From the NCBI GenBank assembly GCA_949743325.1, contig CATJTQ010000080.1, forward strand, positions 1-33,344: DNA of 33,344 nt. The letters are read 5' to 3'. Of the stretch, positions 9,281 to 16,873 are shown in pieces; position 1 is the first letter of the stretch, and each line of letters begins with the position of its first letter. Both the position numbers and the translations under genes were made by a program. This DNA is from an uncultured Lachnospiraceae bacterium. Lineage in GTDB: Bacteria > Bacillota > Clostridia > Lachnospirales > Lachnospiraceae. The notes under the pieces were generated by a model. It ran no database searches. It had not been told where the DNA came from and worked only from the letters and a program-made list of their open reading frames with translations.

Positions 9281-10342
9281 TTAGATAATATCTGAAATTT
9301 CTATATCAACGTTTTTAGCAAGATTCACATACTCTTCTCCAATTTTGATCATGGGGCGGGACAACGTATTGCTATTAATCATCACAACTTCACCAACTCT
9401 ACCGTCAGATAGACGTACATTATTGTTGATATAAGCCGAACCAATTCGTTCAAGGAAAGTAAGTATGTATTTGGGATCATATTTCTGAAGACCCTCTTCT
9501 TCAAAAATTGAGATTACTTTAAATGGACATAGTCCTTTGCGGTACACTCTGGCAGATGTCATAGCATCATATACATCGGCAATAGCAATTAATTTAGCAA
9601 ACTTAATAATATTGTCGGAGTGAAGAGTGCTTGGGTATCCAGAACCATCACATCGCTCATGGTGCTGAAGAGCGGCAAGTTTAACTCTTTCATCAATATT
9701 TTTGTTTTTTAAAATATCATATCCTTTTTGTGAATGGCTTTTCATAATATCAAATTCTTCAGAAGTAAGTTTTCCTGGTTTATTTAAAATATCATCAGAA
9801 ATTCCGACTTTACCAATATCATGGAGAAGACCGCTTAATGTTAATATGTCAGTATCCTCATCAGAAAGATGAAGCCATCCGGCCATAACCCGGCAAATTA
9901 AAGCGACATTCAGGCAATGTGCATAAGTAGAATCATCAAAGGATCGCATATTGTGAATCATATCAAATATTTCAATACTTGTCGCGCCTACAGGAGTCAT
10001 TTGATTAATTTGTACAACTAAGTCATTAAGATCGGCTTGCTGATTATTTATTATGTGTGACATTGCAGTTTCTAATTGTTTAGAATTACTTGAAAATTTC
10101 TCTTTAAAAATGCGGAAGTTTTCACTGCTGGTTACTTTTTCTGAATAACTTGCATTTTCAGATGAAACAGTAGTTATATGTCCTTTTACGTCAACTTCAG
10201 TTATAGAATTCAGCTTTAACTGTTCAATGAGAAAATCGGTTAAAGTAGTATTACTAGCTATAATAAGTTGGTTGCTTGGAGTAATAATATCAGAAGCAAC
10301 AATCATACCAGGAAGCAACTCTTTTGTATAAACTATACCCAT
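9281..10342 (-). CDS. HD-GYP domain protein, predicted cyclic-di-GMP phosphodiesterase
   Basis: HD-GYP proteins hydrolyse cyclic-di-GMP, linking signalling to motility, adhesion or envelope state. The 353-residue protein has an N-terminal region of about 120 residues without a recognised sensor domain and no membrane segment. A C-terminal HD-GYP domain follows, with HD at 174-175 (LLHDIGKVGI) and the signature HHERCDGSGYP at 227-237. The metal-site companions are present: His142 (YAHCLN), His203 (KSHSQKGYD) and the IADVYDAMTS helix. All visible catalytic residues are intact, so enzymatic activity is likely. The start ATG has GAGGG upstream and a near-consensus promoter. An AT-only inverted repeat of 9 bp (9241-9249 and 9274-9282) overlaps its stop codon and may be a weak terminator. 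Confidence 0.92.
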   Translation of the reverse strand: MGIVYTKELLPGMIVASDIITPSNQLIIASNTTLTDFLIEQLKLNSITEVDVKGHITTVSSENASYSEKVTSSENFRIFKEKFSSNSKQLETAMSHIINNQQADLNDLVVQINQMTPVGATSIEIFDMIHNMRSFDDSTYAHCLNVALICRVMAGWLHLSDEDTDILTLSGLLHDIGKVGISDDILNKPGKLTSEEFDIMKSHSQKGYDILKNKNIDERVKLAALQHHERCDGSGYPSTLHSDNIIKFAKLIAIADVYDAMTSARVYRKGLCPFKVISIFEEEGLQKYDPKYILTFLERIGSAYINNNVRLSDGRVGEVVMINSNTLSRPMIKIGEEYVNLAKNVDIEISDII

Positions 10343-10385
10343 TTAATATCCCTCACTTTGTTAAGTAATAATATCCCTATGTTTC

Positions 10386-10414
10386 AGTATAGAAAAAATT
10401 GAAACTATTGTCAA
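10386..10414 (-). promoter_or_regulatory. SigA-type promoter of the HD-GYP gene
   Basis: On the minus strand, TTGACA (10414-10409), exactly 17 nt, then TATACT (10391-10386). This is a near-consensus vegetative promoter with a leader of about 37 nt to the ATG. It interleaves with a rightward promoter. Confidence 0.8.
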
Positions 10415-10427
10415 GTGGGCTTATAAT
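10399..10427 (+). promoter_or_regulatory. SigA-type promoter of the pseudouridine synthase gene
   Basis: TTGAAA (10399-10404), 17 nt, then TATAAT (10422-10427) on the plus strand. Its -35 lies inside the spacer of the leftward HD-GYP promoter and vice versa. The leader to the ATG at 10567 would be about 130 nt. Confidence 0.7.
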
Positions 10428-10566
10428 AAAATGTATCTGATAGAATATTATAATATTTGCAAGCTAATATTCACTTTGTTAAAATTAATTATTGTATCTC
10501 AAGGCAGAGATTATATACAGTTTTTATGAGCATCATGCCTATATATTTAAAAACAGGAGATTTTTT

Positions 10567-11256
10567 ATGAAAAAAATAGAAATTTTGTATGAGGATAGTC
10601 AGATAGTTGTATGTCATAAAGAAGCTGGAATACCAGTTCAAACTAGAAGTATAACTAAGATTGATATGGAGAAAATGTTATTAAATGAATTTGCATTTAG
10701 AGGGGAGAAGGCAGTAGTTTATGTTGTGCACAGATTAGATCAGCCTGTTGAAGGAGTGATAGTATTTGCTAAAACTAGCAAAGCAGCGGCAGATTTAAAT
10801 CGTCAATTTCAAACTGACTGTATTATAAAGGAATATTTTGCTGTAGTTGAGGGGTATTTTAAGAAAGATAAAGTTCATTTGGAAGATTATATTATAAGAG
10901 ATGGTAAAACAAATTTATCAGCTATAGTACCTAAGGAAAACAAAGCTTCTAAAAAGGCAGTGTTAGATTTGACGGCAGTTGATTCATATAATAATACACA
11001 GCTTGTCCTGATTTCATTGAAAACAGGAAGACATCATCAAATTAGAGTTCAGTTATCCAATTCAGGACATCCAATTGTAGGTGATTTAAAATATAATCCT
11101 AAATATGTAAATTATAATGGATATGTGCAGACTGCACTGTGTTCATACAGGATTGTATTTAAGCATCCTGTAACAGGATTAGAGATGGAGTTTAAGGTTA
11201 AGCCATCTGCTGAGGCTTTTTTGCAGTATAATAATAAGCTTGAGAAGTTTGTATAA
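10567..11256 (+). CDS. RluA-family RNA pseudouridine synthase (no S4 domain)
   Basis: It isomerises uridine to pseudouridine in rRNA or tRNA. The exact target cannot be read from the sequence. With the ATG at 10567 the product has 229 residues; this start is preferred over a TTG at 10492 because AGGAGA sits 7 nt upstream and the family core begins right after it. The catalytic motif is HRLDQPVEG (55-63) with Asp58, a variant of the usual HRLDxxTSG. Further family blocks are KTGRHHQIRVQLSNSGHPIV (nucleotide-binding) and the C-terminal ALCSYRIVFKHPVTG. The protein consists of the catalytic domain alone, like the smaller RluA-type enzymes. It is transcribed divergently from the HD-GYP gene. Confidence 0.9.
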   Translation: MKKIEILYEDSQIVVCHKEAGIPVQTRSITKIDMEKMLLNEFAFRGEKAVVYVVHRLDQPVEGVIVFAKTSKAAADLNRQFQTDCIIKEYFAVVEGYFKKDKVHLEDYIIRDGKTNLSAIVPKENKASKKAVLDLTAVDSYNNTQLVLISLKTGRHHQIRVQLSNSGHPIVGDLKYNPKYVNYNGYVQTALCSYRIVFKHPVTGLEMEFKVKPSAEAFLQYNNKLEKFV

Positions 11257-11296
11257 AAATAAATAGAAGAAAAATTTCCAGCCTTTAAAACAGTAT

Positions 11297-11326
11297 GTCA
11301 TACTTTTGTGTTTTTTTTCATACATT
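11297..11326 (+). promoter_or_regulatory. SigE-type (mother-cell) promoter of the CotS-family gene
   Basis: GTCATACT (11297-11304), 14 nt, then CATACATT (11319-11326). This matches the SigE consensus (-35 GTCATATT, -10 CATACAnT) at 15 of its 16 written positions and at the right spacing, and lies 67 nt before the CotS-family ATG. It is the best sporulation promoter in the window. Confidence 0.75.
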
Positions 11327-11393
11327 TAAATGCAACGCTGAACATAAATGATGGAAAAAACCATTTTAATGTAAGGCAAAAAGGAGGGAAATA

Positions 11394-12347
11394 ATGAACG
11401 AGAAAGATTTGAAAGTCCTTGAACAATATAGCTTGAATATAGATAAGACATATCGCGGACGGGGAAGTTATCTGTGTGAAAGCAATGGAAAAGTATATTT
11501 GCTTAAGGAATATCATGTGTCTGAAGAAAAAGCTGCCGTCATAGCAGAGATAGTTGATTCATTGAGAGAGGATGTCTCTCTTTTGGCGGATAATTTTGTA
11601 AAAAATAAAGAGGGTAATTACATAAGCAGAGACAGAGATAATGTTGGATTTATTCTAAAAGAATGGTGCAGCGCGAAAGAGTGTGATTTGAAAAATACAG
11701 AGGAGTTAATGCTTATCGTGAAACAGCTCGCAAGACTTCATATTCAGCTTAGGAAGAAAGAAAAAGTCACTTTTATTAGCGATGCAAAAACATGTCTTGC
11801 TGAATTTGACAAAAGAATTAAAGAAATGAAAAAAATACGCAATTATGTTATGAATAAAAAGGGAAAGACAGAGTTTGAACTATTATATATAAATAAATTC
11901 GGAAATTATATGTCATTTGCTGAAGATGCATATAATGGAGCTTTGGCTTTGGATAACAGCGACAATTTTTTGTGTCATGGAGATTTTACACAGCACAATG
12001 CTCTTGTAAGTGAAAAAGGCATATATATTGTTAATTTTGATAAATGCCATTATGGTTCGCAAATGGAAGATTTATATCTGTTTATGCGTAAAATATTAGA
12101 GAAATATGATTGGGAGATTGAAATAGGCGAAAAGCTGTTAAATAGTTATGACAATGTTAAGCAATTGTCAGTAAATGACAGAAAAGAATTATATTATCGA
12201 TTTATGTTTCCAGAAAAATTTTGGAAGATATCCAATCACTATTATAATTCCAGAAAAGTTTGGGGAATTGAAAGAAATCTGCAGAAACTAGAGAAGTTAA
12301 ACGGACAGATGGAAAAGAGACATAAGTTTTTGGAAAAGTTAATGTAA
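11394..12347 (+). CDS. CotS-family spore coat / kinase-fold (APH-like) protein
   Basis: A 317-residue protein of the CotS family: bacterial spore-associated proteins with an aminoglycoside-phosphotransferase/choline-kinase fold. An N-lobe contains VYLLKEY (Lys38 as the likely ATP-binding lysine). The C-lobe has the catalytic-loop motif HGDFTQHN (195-202) with Asp197 and Asn202. The following metal-binding motif reads NFD (214-216) instead of DFD/DFE. The first Asp, equivalent to Asp of DFG, is thus Asn, so catalysis may be weak or absent. This could be a subfamily trait. The ATG follows AAGGAGGG. The SigE-like promoter upstream supports expression in the mother cell. Its role in the coat is inferred from family and promoter, and the substrate is unknown. 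Confidence 0.85.
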   Translation: MNEKDLKVLEQYSLNIDKTYRGRGSYLCESNGKVYLLKEYHVSEEKAAVIAEIVDSLREDVSLLADNFVKNKEGNYISRDRDNVGFILKEWCSAKECDLKNTEELMLIVKQLARLHIQLRKKEKVTFISDAKTCLAEFDKRIKEMKKIRNYVMNKKGKTEFELLYINKFGNYMSFAEDAYNGALALDNSDNFLCHGDFTQHNALVSEKGIYIVNFDKCHYGSQMEDLYLFMRKILEKYDWEIEIGEKLLNSYDNVKQLSVNDRKELYYRFMFPEKFWKISNHYYNSRKVWGIERNLQKLEKLNGQMEKRHKFLEKLM

Positions 12348-12384
12348 GTGGTTCAAAACGGTAGTATGAATTTTAAATGTCTGC

Positions 12385-12413
12385 TTTACATAAATGGGCA
12401 TTTCCTGTATAAT
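12385..12413 (+). promoter_or_regulatory. SigA-type promoter of the PEGA lipoprotein gene
   Basis: TTTACA (12385-12390), 17 nt, TATAAT (12408-12413), ending 45 nt before the GTG start. A partly paired segment, AAATG with CATTT, flanks the -35 but has no T tail. Confidence 0.7.
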
Positions 12414-12458
12414 AAATCATGTATACAAAAATAAGAAATCCCATAAAGAGGTGAAATC

Positions 12459-13844
12459 GTGGATAAACGAAAATTCATGCATATCGGCATAATTTGTCTG
12501 TGTGTTGCCGCGTTGTCAGCGGGCTGCGGGGATGGAAAAAATTACAATGACGGCAAGAATTATTATTCTGCGAAAAAGACAGAGGAAGAGAAAAAAGCTG
12601 AAATAGTAAATAGTTATGATGCTTCGATGACTGCGGTAGTCAAATATAATAATACTGAAATTGGTATTGTTATCTTGCTAGATGCGGACACCGGGGTGGA
12701 ATATACAATGACCTACAATGATGCTGTTCAGATTATTGATAGATATGGTAAGGAGAAAACTATTTCATATCTAAAAAGTGGAGATGTTATAGACGCATAT
12801 TATTTGAAAAATGCAGTGCAGCTCACGGGAGTTTTGTACAGTGATGATGTATGGGAATATAAGGATGTAAATAATTGGAAATTTGACACTTCGAATACAT
12901 CAGTTGTTGTCGGAGAAAATAAATTTTATTATAACAAAGATAAAGTTTATGTGTTGTCAGAGGGCAATATCATTGATTTTCAGGACCTGAACAATCAAGA
13001 TATTGTATCTGTCAGAGGTATAGGCAAGAAAGTTATCTCAATTACAGTAGATAAAGGTCATGGTTATATCAATCTTAAAGGAATAGATAAATTTATTGAT
13101 GGATGGGTACAGGTTGGAAAGGTTATTAAACCAATAACAGAAAATATGCTGCTTGTAGCACCAGAAGGTACTTATGATGTAAAAATTGTAAAAGATGGTT
13201 ATGGAGGTTCATTAAATGCCACTATTGTCAGAGATCAGGAAATAACATTGGATTTTTCAGATGTAAGTGCAAAGATTGTTCAATATGGAACTGTAGAATT
13301 TACAATTTTACCAAAAGAGGCAAATGCTACGCTGAAGATTGCAAATCAGGTTACAAATTATAACAGTCCGGTTCTTCTTGAATATGATACTTATAATGTA
13401 ACTGTCGAGGCAGAAGGGTATCAGACTTATAAGGGTAAACTTAAAGTTGCACAAAATCTAAGTCAGATAACAATTAATCTTACAGAGTTAGATTCAAAGA
13501 CTACTAAGCCAAGTGCAACAATATCACCAACACCTTCATCAGGGGCAACACAGACACCTGAGGTTAAGTCAACTCCAAGTTCAACGTCTACAGTAATTAC
13601 AACTGCTACGGAAACTCCGCAGGAAAGTGGCACATATACAATTACTGTAACTGATCCGGAAGGTGTCAATGTATATTTTGATGATGAATTCAAAGGTACA
13701 GCTCCGGTAAGCTTTTCTAAAGTATCAGGAAATCATACGCTTACCTTAAGTAAGGACGGATATCAGACAAAAAGTTATACACTTGATGTGAGTGATTCTA
13801 ATGAAAATGTAACTTATTGTATGCCGGCATTAGAACAGCAATAG
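12459..13844 (+). CDS. PEGA-domain surface lipoprotein
   Basis: A 461-residue exported protein with a lipoprotein signal: basic start, hydrophobic stretch and lipobox LSAGC (19-23), so it should be lipid-anchored on the outer face of the membrane through Cys23. Residues about 50-215 form a region with no recognised domain. Three beta-rich PEGA-like repeats follow, the first weaker, marked by DGYGGSL, EGYQTYKG and DGYQTKSYTL (roughly 225-265, 275-345 and 390-460). A Thr/Ser/Pro-rich linker (about 347-390) separates the last repeat. PEGA domains are thought to bind cell-wall or surface ligands; the actual ligand is unknown. The start is GTG with GAGGTG upstream; it has its own promoter. The phosphohexomutase gene follows after 34 bp and may be co-transcribed. 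Confidence 0.85.
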   Translation: MDKRKFMHIGIICLCVAALSAGCGDGKNYNDGKNYYSAKKTEEEKKAEIVNSYDASMTAVVKYNNTEIGIVILLDADTGVEYTMTYNDAVQIIDRYGKEKTISYLKSGDVIDAYYLKNAVQLTGVLYSDDVWEYKDVNNWKFDTSNTSVVVGENKFYYNKDKVYVLSEGNIIDFQDLNNQDIVSVRGIGKKVISITVDKGHGYINLKGIDKFIDGWVQVGKVIKPITENMLLVAPEGTYDVKIVKDGYGGSLNATIVRDQEITLDFSDVSAKIVQYGTVEFTILPKEANATLKIANQVTNYNSPVLLEYDTYNVTVEAEGYQTYKGKLKVAQNLSQITINLTELDSKTTKPSATISPTPSSGATQTPEVKSTPSSTSTVITTATETPQESGTYTITVTDPEGVNVYFDDEFKGTAPVSFSKVSGNHTLTLSKDGYQTKSYTLDVSDSNENVTYCMPALEQQ

Positions 13845-13878
13845 AAATATAATATAAATATACAGGAGGTAATTAAAG

Positions 13879-15600
13879 ATGGATTACAAGAAAATTTATG
13901 ATGAGTGGCTGGCAAATCCCTATTTTGATGAGCAGACAAAAAAAGAATTAAAAGGGATTGCCGCAGATGAAAATGAAATCAAGGAGCGGTTTTATACTGA
14001 ACTTGAATTTGGAACAGCAGGACTTAGAGGTATTATAGGTGCTGGTACAAACCGTATGAATATATATACTGTCCGTAAAACTACTCAGGGGCTGGCAAAT
14101 TATATTGCAAAAGTAAATGGACAGGCAAGGGGAGTTGCAATAGCATATGATTCACGTCGCATGTCTCCGGAGTTTGCAAACGAGGCAGCTCTTTGCTTAA
14201 ATGCAAATGGAATTAAAGCATATGTGTTTGAATCATTGAGACCTACTCCTGAACTTTCATATGCAGTGCGTAAATTAAATTGTATTGCAGGTATTAACAT
14301 TACGGCAAGCCATAATCCTCCAGAATACAATGGATACAAAGTTTACTGGGAAGATGGCGCGCAGATTACACCTCCTCATGACAGTGGTATAATGGCAGAA
14401 GTTAAAGCTGTGACAGATTTCAATATGGTAAAAACTATGGAGCTTAACAAAGCTAAATCAGATGGACTGTATGTCAGTATTGGTGCAGATGTAGACGATC
14501 CTTATATTGAAGAATTAAAAAAACAAGTTATTCATGGTGATATAATAAAACAAGTGCAGAAGGATATTAAGATCGTGTATAGTCCTCTGCACGGAACAGG
14601 TAATATACCAGCTAGAAGAGTTTTAAAAGAACTGGGATTTGAAAATGTATATGTTGTTAAAGAGCAGGAGCTTCCCGACGGAGAATTCCCAACAGTTAGT
14701 TATCCTAATCCTGAGGCGGCCGAGGCCTTTGAATTGGGACTTAAACTGGCAAAAGAGGTAGATGCAGACCTTGTGCTGGCGACAGATCCTGATGCAGACC
14801 GTCTTGGTGTGTATGTTAAAGACAGCAAGAGCGGTGAATATATTACACTTACAGGAAATATGTCAGGCTGTCTTCTTGCTGATTACGAGATTGGACAGAA
14901 AAAAGCAGTTAATGGTAAACTTCCTGAAGACGGTGCGCTTATTAAGACAATTGTTACTACAAATATGGCTGATGCAATTGCTAAGTATTACAATGTGAAA
15001 CTTATAGAAGTACTTACAGGATTTAAATATATAGGGCAGCAGATTTTAGGGTTTGAGAATTCTGGAAAAGGCGAGTATCTGTTTGGATTTGAAGAAAGCT
15101 ATGGATGCCTTATAGGAACACATGCAAGAGATAAGGACGCAATTGTTGCTACAATGGCACTCTGTGAGGCGGCAGCATTTTATAAGAGTCAGGGAAAGAC
15201 TTTATGGGATGCAATGATTGAGTTGTATGACAGATATGGCTATTATAAAGATGATATAAAGTCTCTTACTAAGAAAGGAATCGAGGGTCTTCAGGAAATA
15301 CAGAATATTATGGAGAATCTTCGTAATAATCCTCCTGCAGAGATTGGCGGTTATAAAGTTACAAAGTTCCGCGATTACAAGAAAGATATAGTTAAAGATA
15401 TGGAGATCGGAGAGGTTACTTCCACAGGACTTCCAAACTCTAATGTACTGTATTTTGATTTAACAGATGATGCATGGGTATGTGTAAGGCCTTCAGGAAC
15501 TGAGCCAAAAGTAAAATTCTATTATGGGGTAAAAGGAACTTCACTTGAGGATGCAAATGAAAAGTCTGCTAAGTTAGGTGAAGCAGTTTTGGCTTTATAA
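13879..15600 (+). CDS. Alpha-phosphoglucomutase / phosphomannomutase (PgcA-like)
   Basis: It interconverts hexose 1- and 6-phosphates, supplying glucose-1-phosphate for UDP-glucose, wall polymers and glycogen. The 573 residues match the long Firmicute phosphoglucomutase type (PgcA). Four hallmark loops are intact: the phosphoserine loop TASHNPPEYNG with Ser144, the Mg-binding DPDADR (303-308), the sugar-specificity loop GFEES (403-407) and the phosphate-binding RPSGTEP (537-543). GFEES is compatible with glucose or mannose substrates, so specificity is not settled. The ATG is preceded by ACAGGAGG. It lies 34 bp after the PEGA lipoprotein gene. Downstream, an AT-only inverted repeat (AAAAATAC 15685-15692, GTATTTTT 15713-15720) is the only terminator-like candidate before the hup promoter. 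Confidence 0.93.
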   Translation: MDYKKIYDEWLANPYFDEQTKKELKGIAADENEIKERFYTELEFGTAGLRGIIGAGTNRMNIYTVRKTTQGLANYIAKVNGQARGVAIAYDSRRMSPEFANEAALCLNANGIKAYVFESLRPTPELSYAVRKLNCIAGINITASHNPPEYNGYKVYWEDGAQITPPHDSGIMAEVKAVTDFNMVKTMELNKAKSDGLYVSIGADVDDPYIEELKKQVIHGDIIKQVQKDIKIVYSPLHGTGNIPARRVLKELGFENVYVVKEQELPDGEFPTVSYPNPEAAEAFELGLKLAKEVDADLVLATDPDADRLGVYVKDSKSGEYITLTGNMSGCLLADYEIGQKKAVNGKLPEDGALIKTIVTTNMADAIAKYYNVKLIEVLTGFKYIGQQILGFENSGKGEYLFGFEESYGCLIGTHARDKDAIVATMALCEAAAFYKSQGKTLWDAMIELYDRYGYYKDDIKSLTKKGIEGLQEIQNIMENLRNNPPAEIGGYKVTKFRDYKKDIVKDMEIGEVTSTGLPNSNVLYFDLTDDAWVCVRPSGTEPKVKFYYGVKGTSLEDANEKSAKLGEAVLAL

Positions 15601-15721
15601 TCGACTCGATAAGATAAAAGAAAATATAGTTACTATTCACAAAATTTAGAATTCATAGAAATAAAAAATCTCCTAAAAATCGTTAAAAATACCATAAAAT
15701 CATGAAAGTGAAGTATTTTTC

Positions 15722-15750
15722 TTGACAAACAGTGGGAAAATATGTATAAA
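15722..15750 (+). promoter_or_regulatory. Strong SigA-type promoter of hup-rqcP
   Basis: TTGACA (15722-15727), 17 nt, TATAAA (15745-15750). It matches the consensus at 11 of 12 positions, as expected for an abundant nucleoid protein. The leader of about 65 nt holds a small GTCC...GGAC stem. Confidence 0.85.
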
Positions 15751-15819
15751 TAAATAGACGGTCCGAAAACGAGCTTTTTTAGGACACGCTATACTATTTA
15801 AAAGGAGGAGAATTATCTC

Positions 15820-16095
15820 ATGAAGAAGGCAGAGTTAGTGGCTGCAATTGCTGAAAAGACAGAATTATCTAAGAAAGATGCTGAAAAGGCAGTAAAAGCT
15901 TTTACTGAAGTTGTAGAAGAAGAATTAAAAAAAGGTGGGAAAATTCAGTTAGTAGGATTTGGTACGTTTGAAGTTGCAGAGAGAGCTGCAAGAAAGGGTA
16001 TTAATCCAAGTACAAAAGAGGAAATTGATATCCCTGCTTCCAAAGCACCTAAATTCAAAGCTGGTAAAGCATTTAAGGATAGTATAAACGCATAA
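15820..16095 (+). CDS. hup: HU-family nucleoid DNA-binding protein
   Basis: HU is the small dimeric histone-like protein that bends and compacts the chromosome. The 91-residue product is typical in length. It has the N-terminal helices (KKAELVAAIAEKTELSKKDA), the core GFGTFEV and the DNA-binding arm ending in APKFKAGKAFKD. In the arm the region RKGINPSTKEEIDIPASKAP contains the conserved Asn-Pro that intercalates into DNA. The ATG follows AAAGGAGGAG. It is the first gene of a clostridial synteny block and overlaps the next gene by one base (TAATG), so the two are translationally coupled. A strong promoter fits high expression. Confidence 0.96.
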   Translation: MKKAELVAAIAEKTELSKKDAEKAVKAFTEVVEEELKKGGKIQLVGFGTFEVAERAARKGINPSTKEEIDIPASKAPKFKAGKAFKDSINA

Positions 16096-16334
16096 TGAGG
16101 CTGGATAAATTTTTAAAAATTTCGCGTCTGATTAAACGTCGTACAGTGGCAAACGAAGCATGTGATGCAGGTCGGGTAATGATAAATGATAAAGTGGCAA
16201 AAGCTTCACAGAACGTTAAAGTAGGCGATATAATAGAGATTGGTTTTGGAAATAAATCTGTGAAAGTTGAAGTGCTTGATGTGCAGGAGACTGTGAGAAA
16301 AGACGAAGCGAAAGAATTGTACCGTTATATTTAA
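16095..16334 (+). CDS. rqcP: S4-domain RNA-binding protein RqcP (YabO/Hsp15 family)
   Basis: RqcP binds the 50S subunit and the peptidyl-tRNA during ribosome-associated quality control, helping RqcH add alanine tails to stalled chains. The 79-residue protein is almost entirely one S4 domain: MRLDKFLKISRLIKRRTVAN at the N-terminus, then CDAGRVMINDKVAKAS and a beta-strand VGDIIEI. This length and motif order match the Bacillus RqcP (former YabO) subfamily rather than longer S4 proteins. The start ATG shares its A with the hup stop codon. A strong terminator about 75 nt downstream ends the hup-rqcP unit. Assignment to the family is firm; the RQC role is from the family, not from this sequence. 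Confidence 0.93.
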   Translation: MRLDKFLKISRLIKRRTVANEACDAGRVMINDKVAKASQNVKVGDIIEIGFGNKSVKVEVLDVQETVRKDEAKELYRYI

Positions 16335-16359
16335 ATGCGGTACAGGATAAATATTATTT

Positions 16360-16376
16360 AGGTATAAGTTATACCT
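16360..16376. repeat. Perfect 8-bp palindrome with 1-nt centre
   Basis: AGGTATAA (16360-16367), G, TTATACCT (16369-16376). The one-base centre favours a protein operator or a chance dyad over an RNA hairpin. It lies 26 nt after the rqcP stop and before the terminator. Confidence 0.5.
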
Positions 16377-16409
16377 GGTGTAGAAAAACAGTAACTATAT
16401 AAATATATA

Positions 16410-16443
16410 AGAATCGCGCGGTTCTCCGCGTGGTTCTTTTTTT
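16410..16443 (+). terminator. Intrinsic terminator of hup-rqcP
   Basis: A 12-bp stem (16410-16421 with 16426-16437, including two G-U pairs and the GC-rich core CGCGG/CCGCG) closes a TTCT tetraloop and is followed by seven T residues. Confidence 0.93.
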
Positions 16444-16535
16444 AATTATAATATATGTTTCCAGCTTGCCATGGCATGTAATTTTAAGCGTTTTGAAAGA
16501 TTAGATTTTTAATAAATATTTTTATAAATATTTAA

Positions 16536-16565
16536 GTAATAGTTTGTCTGACTGACGCATATACT
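16536..16565 (+). promoter_or_regulatory. SigE-type promoter of yabP-yabQ
   Basis: GTAATAGT (16536-16543), 14 nt, CATATACT (16558-16565). The ATA-N16-CATA form is the same as in the CotS-family promoter. yabP and yabQ are SigE-controlled in Bacillus subtilis, which supports the call. The -10 ends 26 nt before the yabP ATG. Confidence 0.65.
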
Positions 16566-16591
16566 GAAAGGAAAGCAGGAGGTGAAAGTGT

Positions 16592-16873
16592 ATGGAGGAA
16601 GCTGTAAAGCAAATACATAAATTGATTGTACACAATCGAAAGTCTGCCACTATAAGCGGTGTCAATGATGTATTGTCATTTGATATAGCAGAAATATTGT
16701 TGGAGACGGAACAGGGAATGCTGCTTATAAAAGGGAATGACCTTCATGTTAAAAAGCTGACATTGGAAAAAGGAGAGGTTGATATAGAAGGGAAGATTGA
16801 CAGCTTTACATATTCTGAACTTATGTCTGAACATAAAGGTGGAGAGTCATGGTTGGGACGCTTATTCCGCTAA
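16592..16873 (+). CDS. yabP: Sporulation protein YabP
   Basis: YabP is a small sporulation protein made in the mother cell; it is found only in endospore formers. The 93-residue product shows the family pattern: HKLIVHNRKSATISGVNDVL near the N-terminus, then FDIAEILLETEQGMLLIKG, LHVKKLTLEKGEVDIEG and a final GRLFR, a beta-rich arrangement typical of YabP/YqfC proteins. The ATG follows AGGAGGTG. It overlaps yabQ by 25 bp. Its neighbours (hup, rqcP, yabQ, divIC) match the usual order and distinguish it from the paralogue YqfC, which sits near phoH. The molecular function is not well defined. Confidence 0.93.
   Translation: MEEAVKQIHKLIVHNRKSATISGVNDVLSFDIAEILLETEQGMLLIKGNDLHVKKLTLEKGEVDIEGKIDSFTYSELMSEHKGGESWLGRLFR

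Noticed and set aside
11287-11318. Weak hairpin AAAA-C-AGTA / TACT-TTTG followed by eight T, as a terminator for the pseudouridine synthase gene
   Set aside because: The stem is only 8 AT-rich pairs with a bulge, and the same bases form the much better SigE -35 and spacer of the CotS-family promoter.
15761-15786. Riboswitch in the hup leader
   Set aside because: The GTCC...GGAC stem is short and matches no riboswitch consensus I know.
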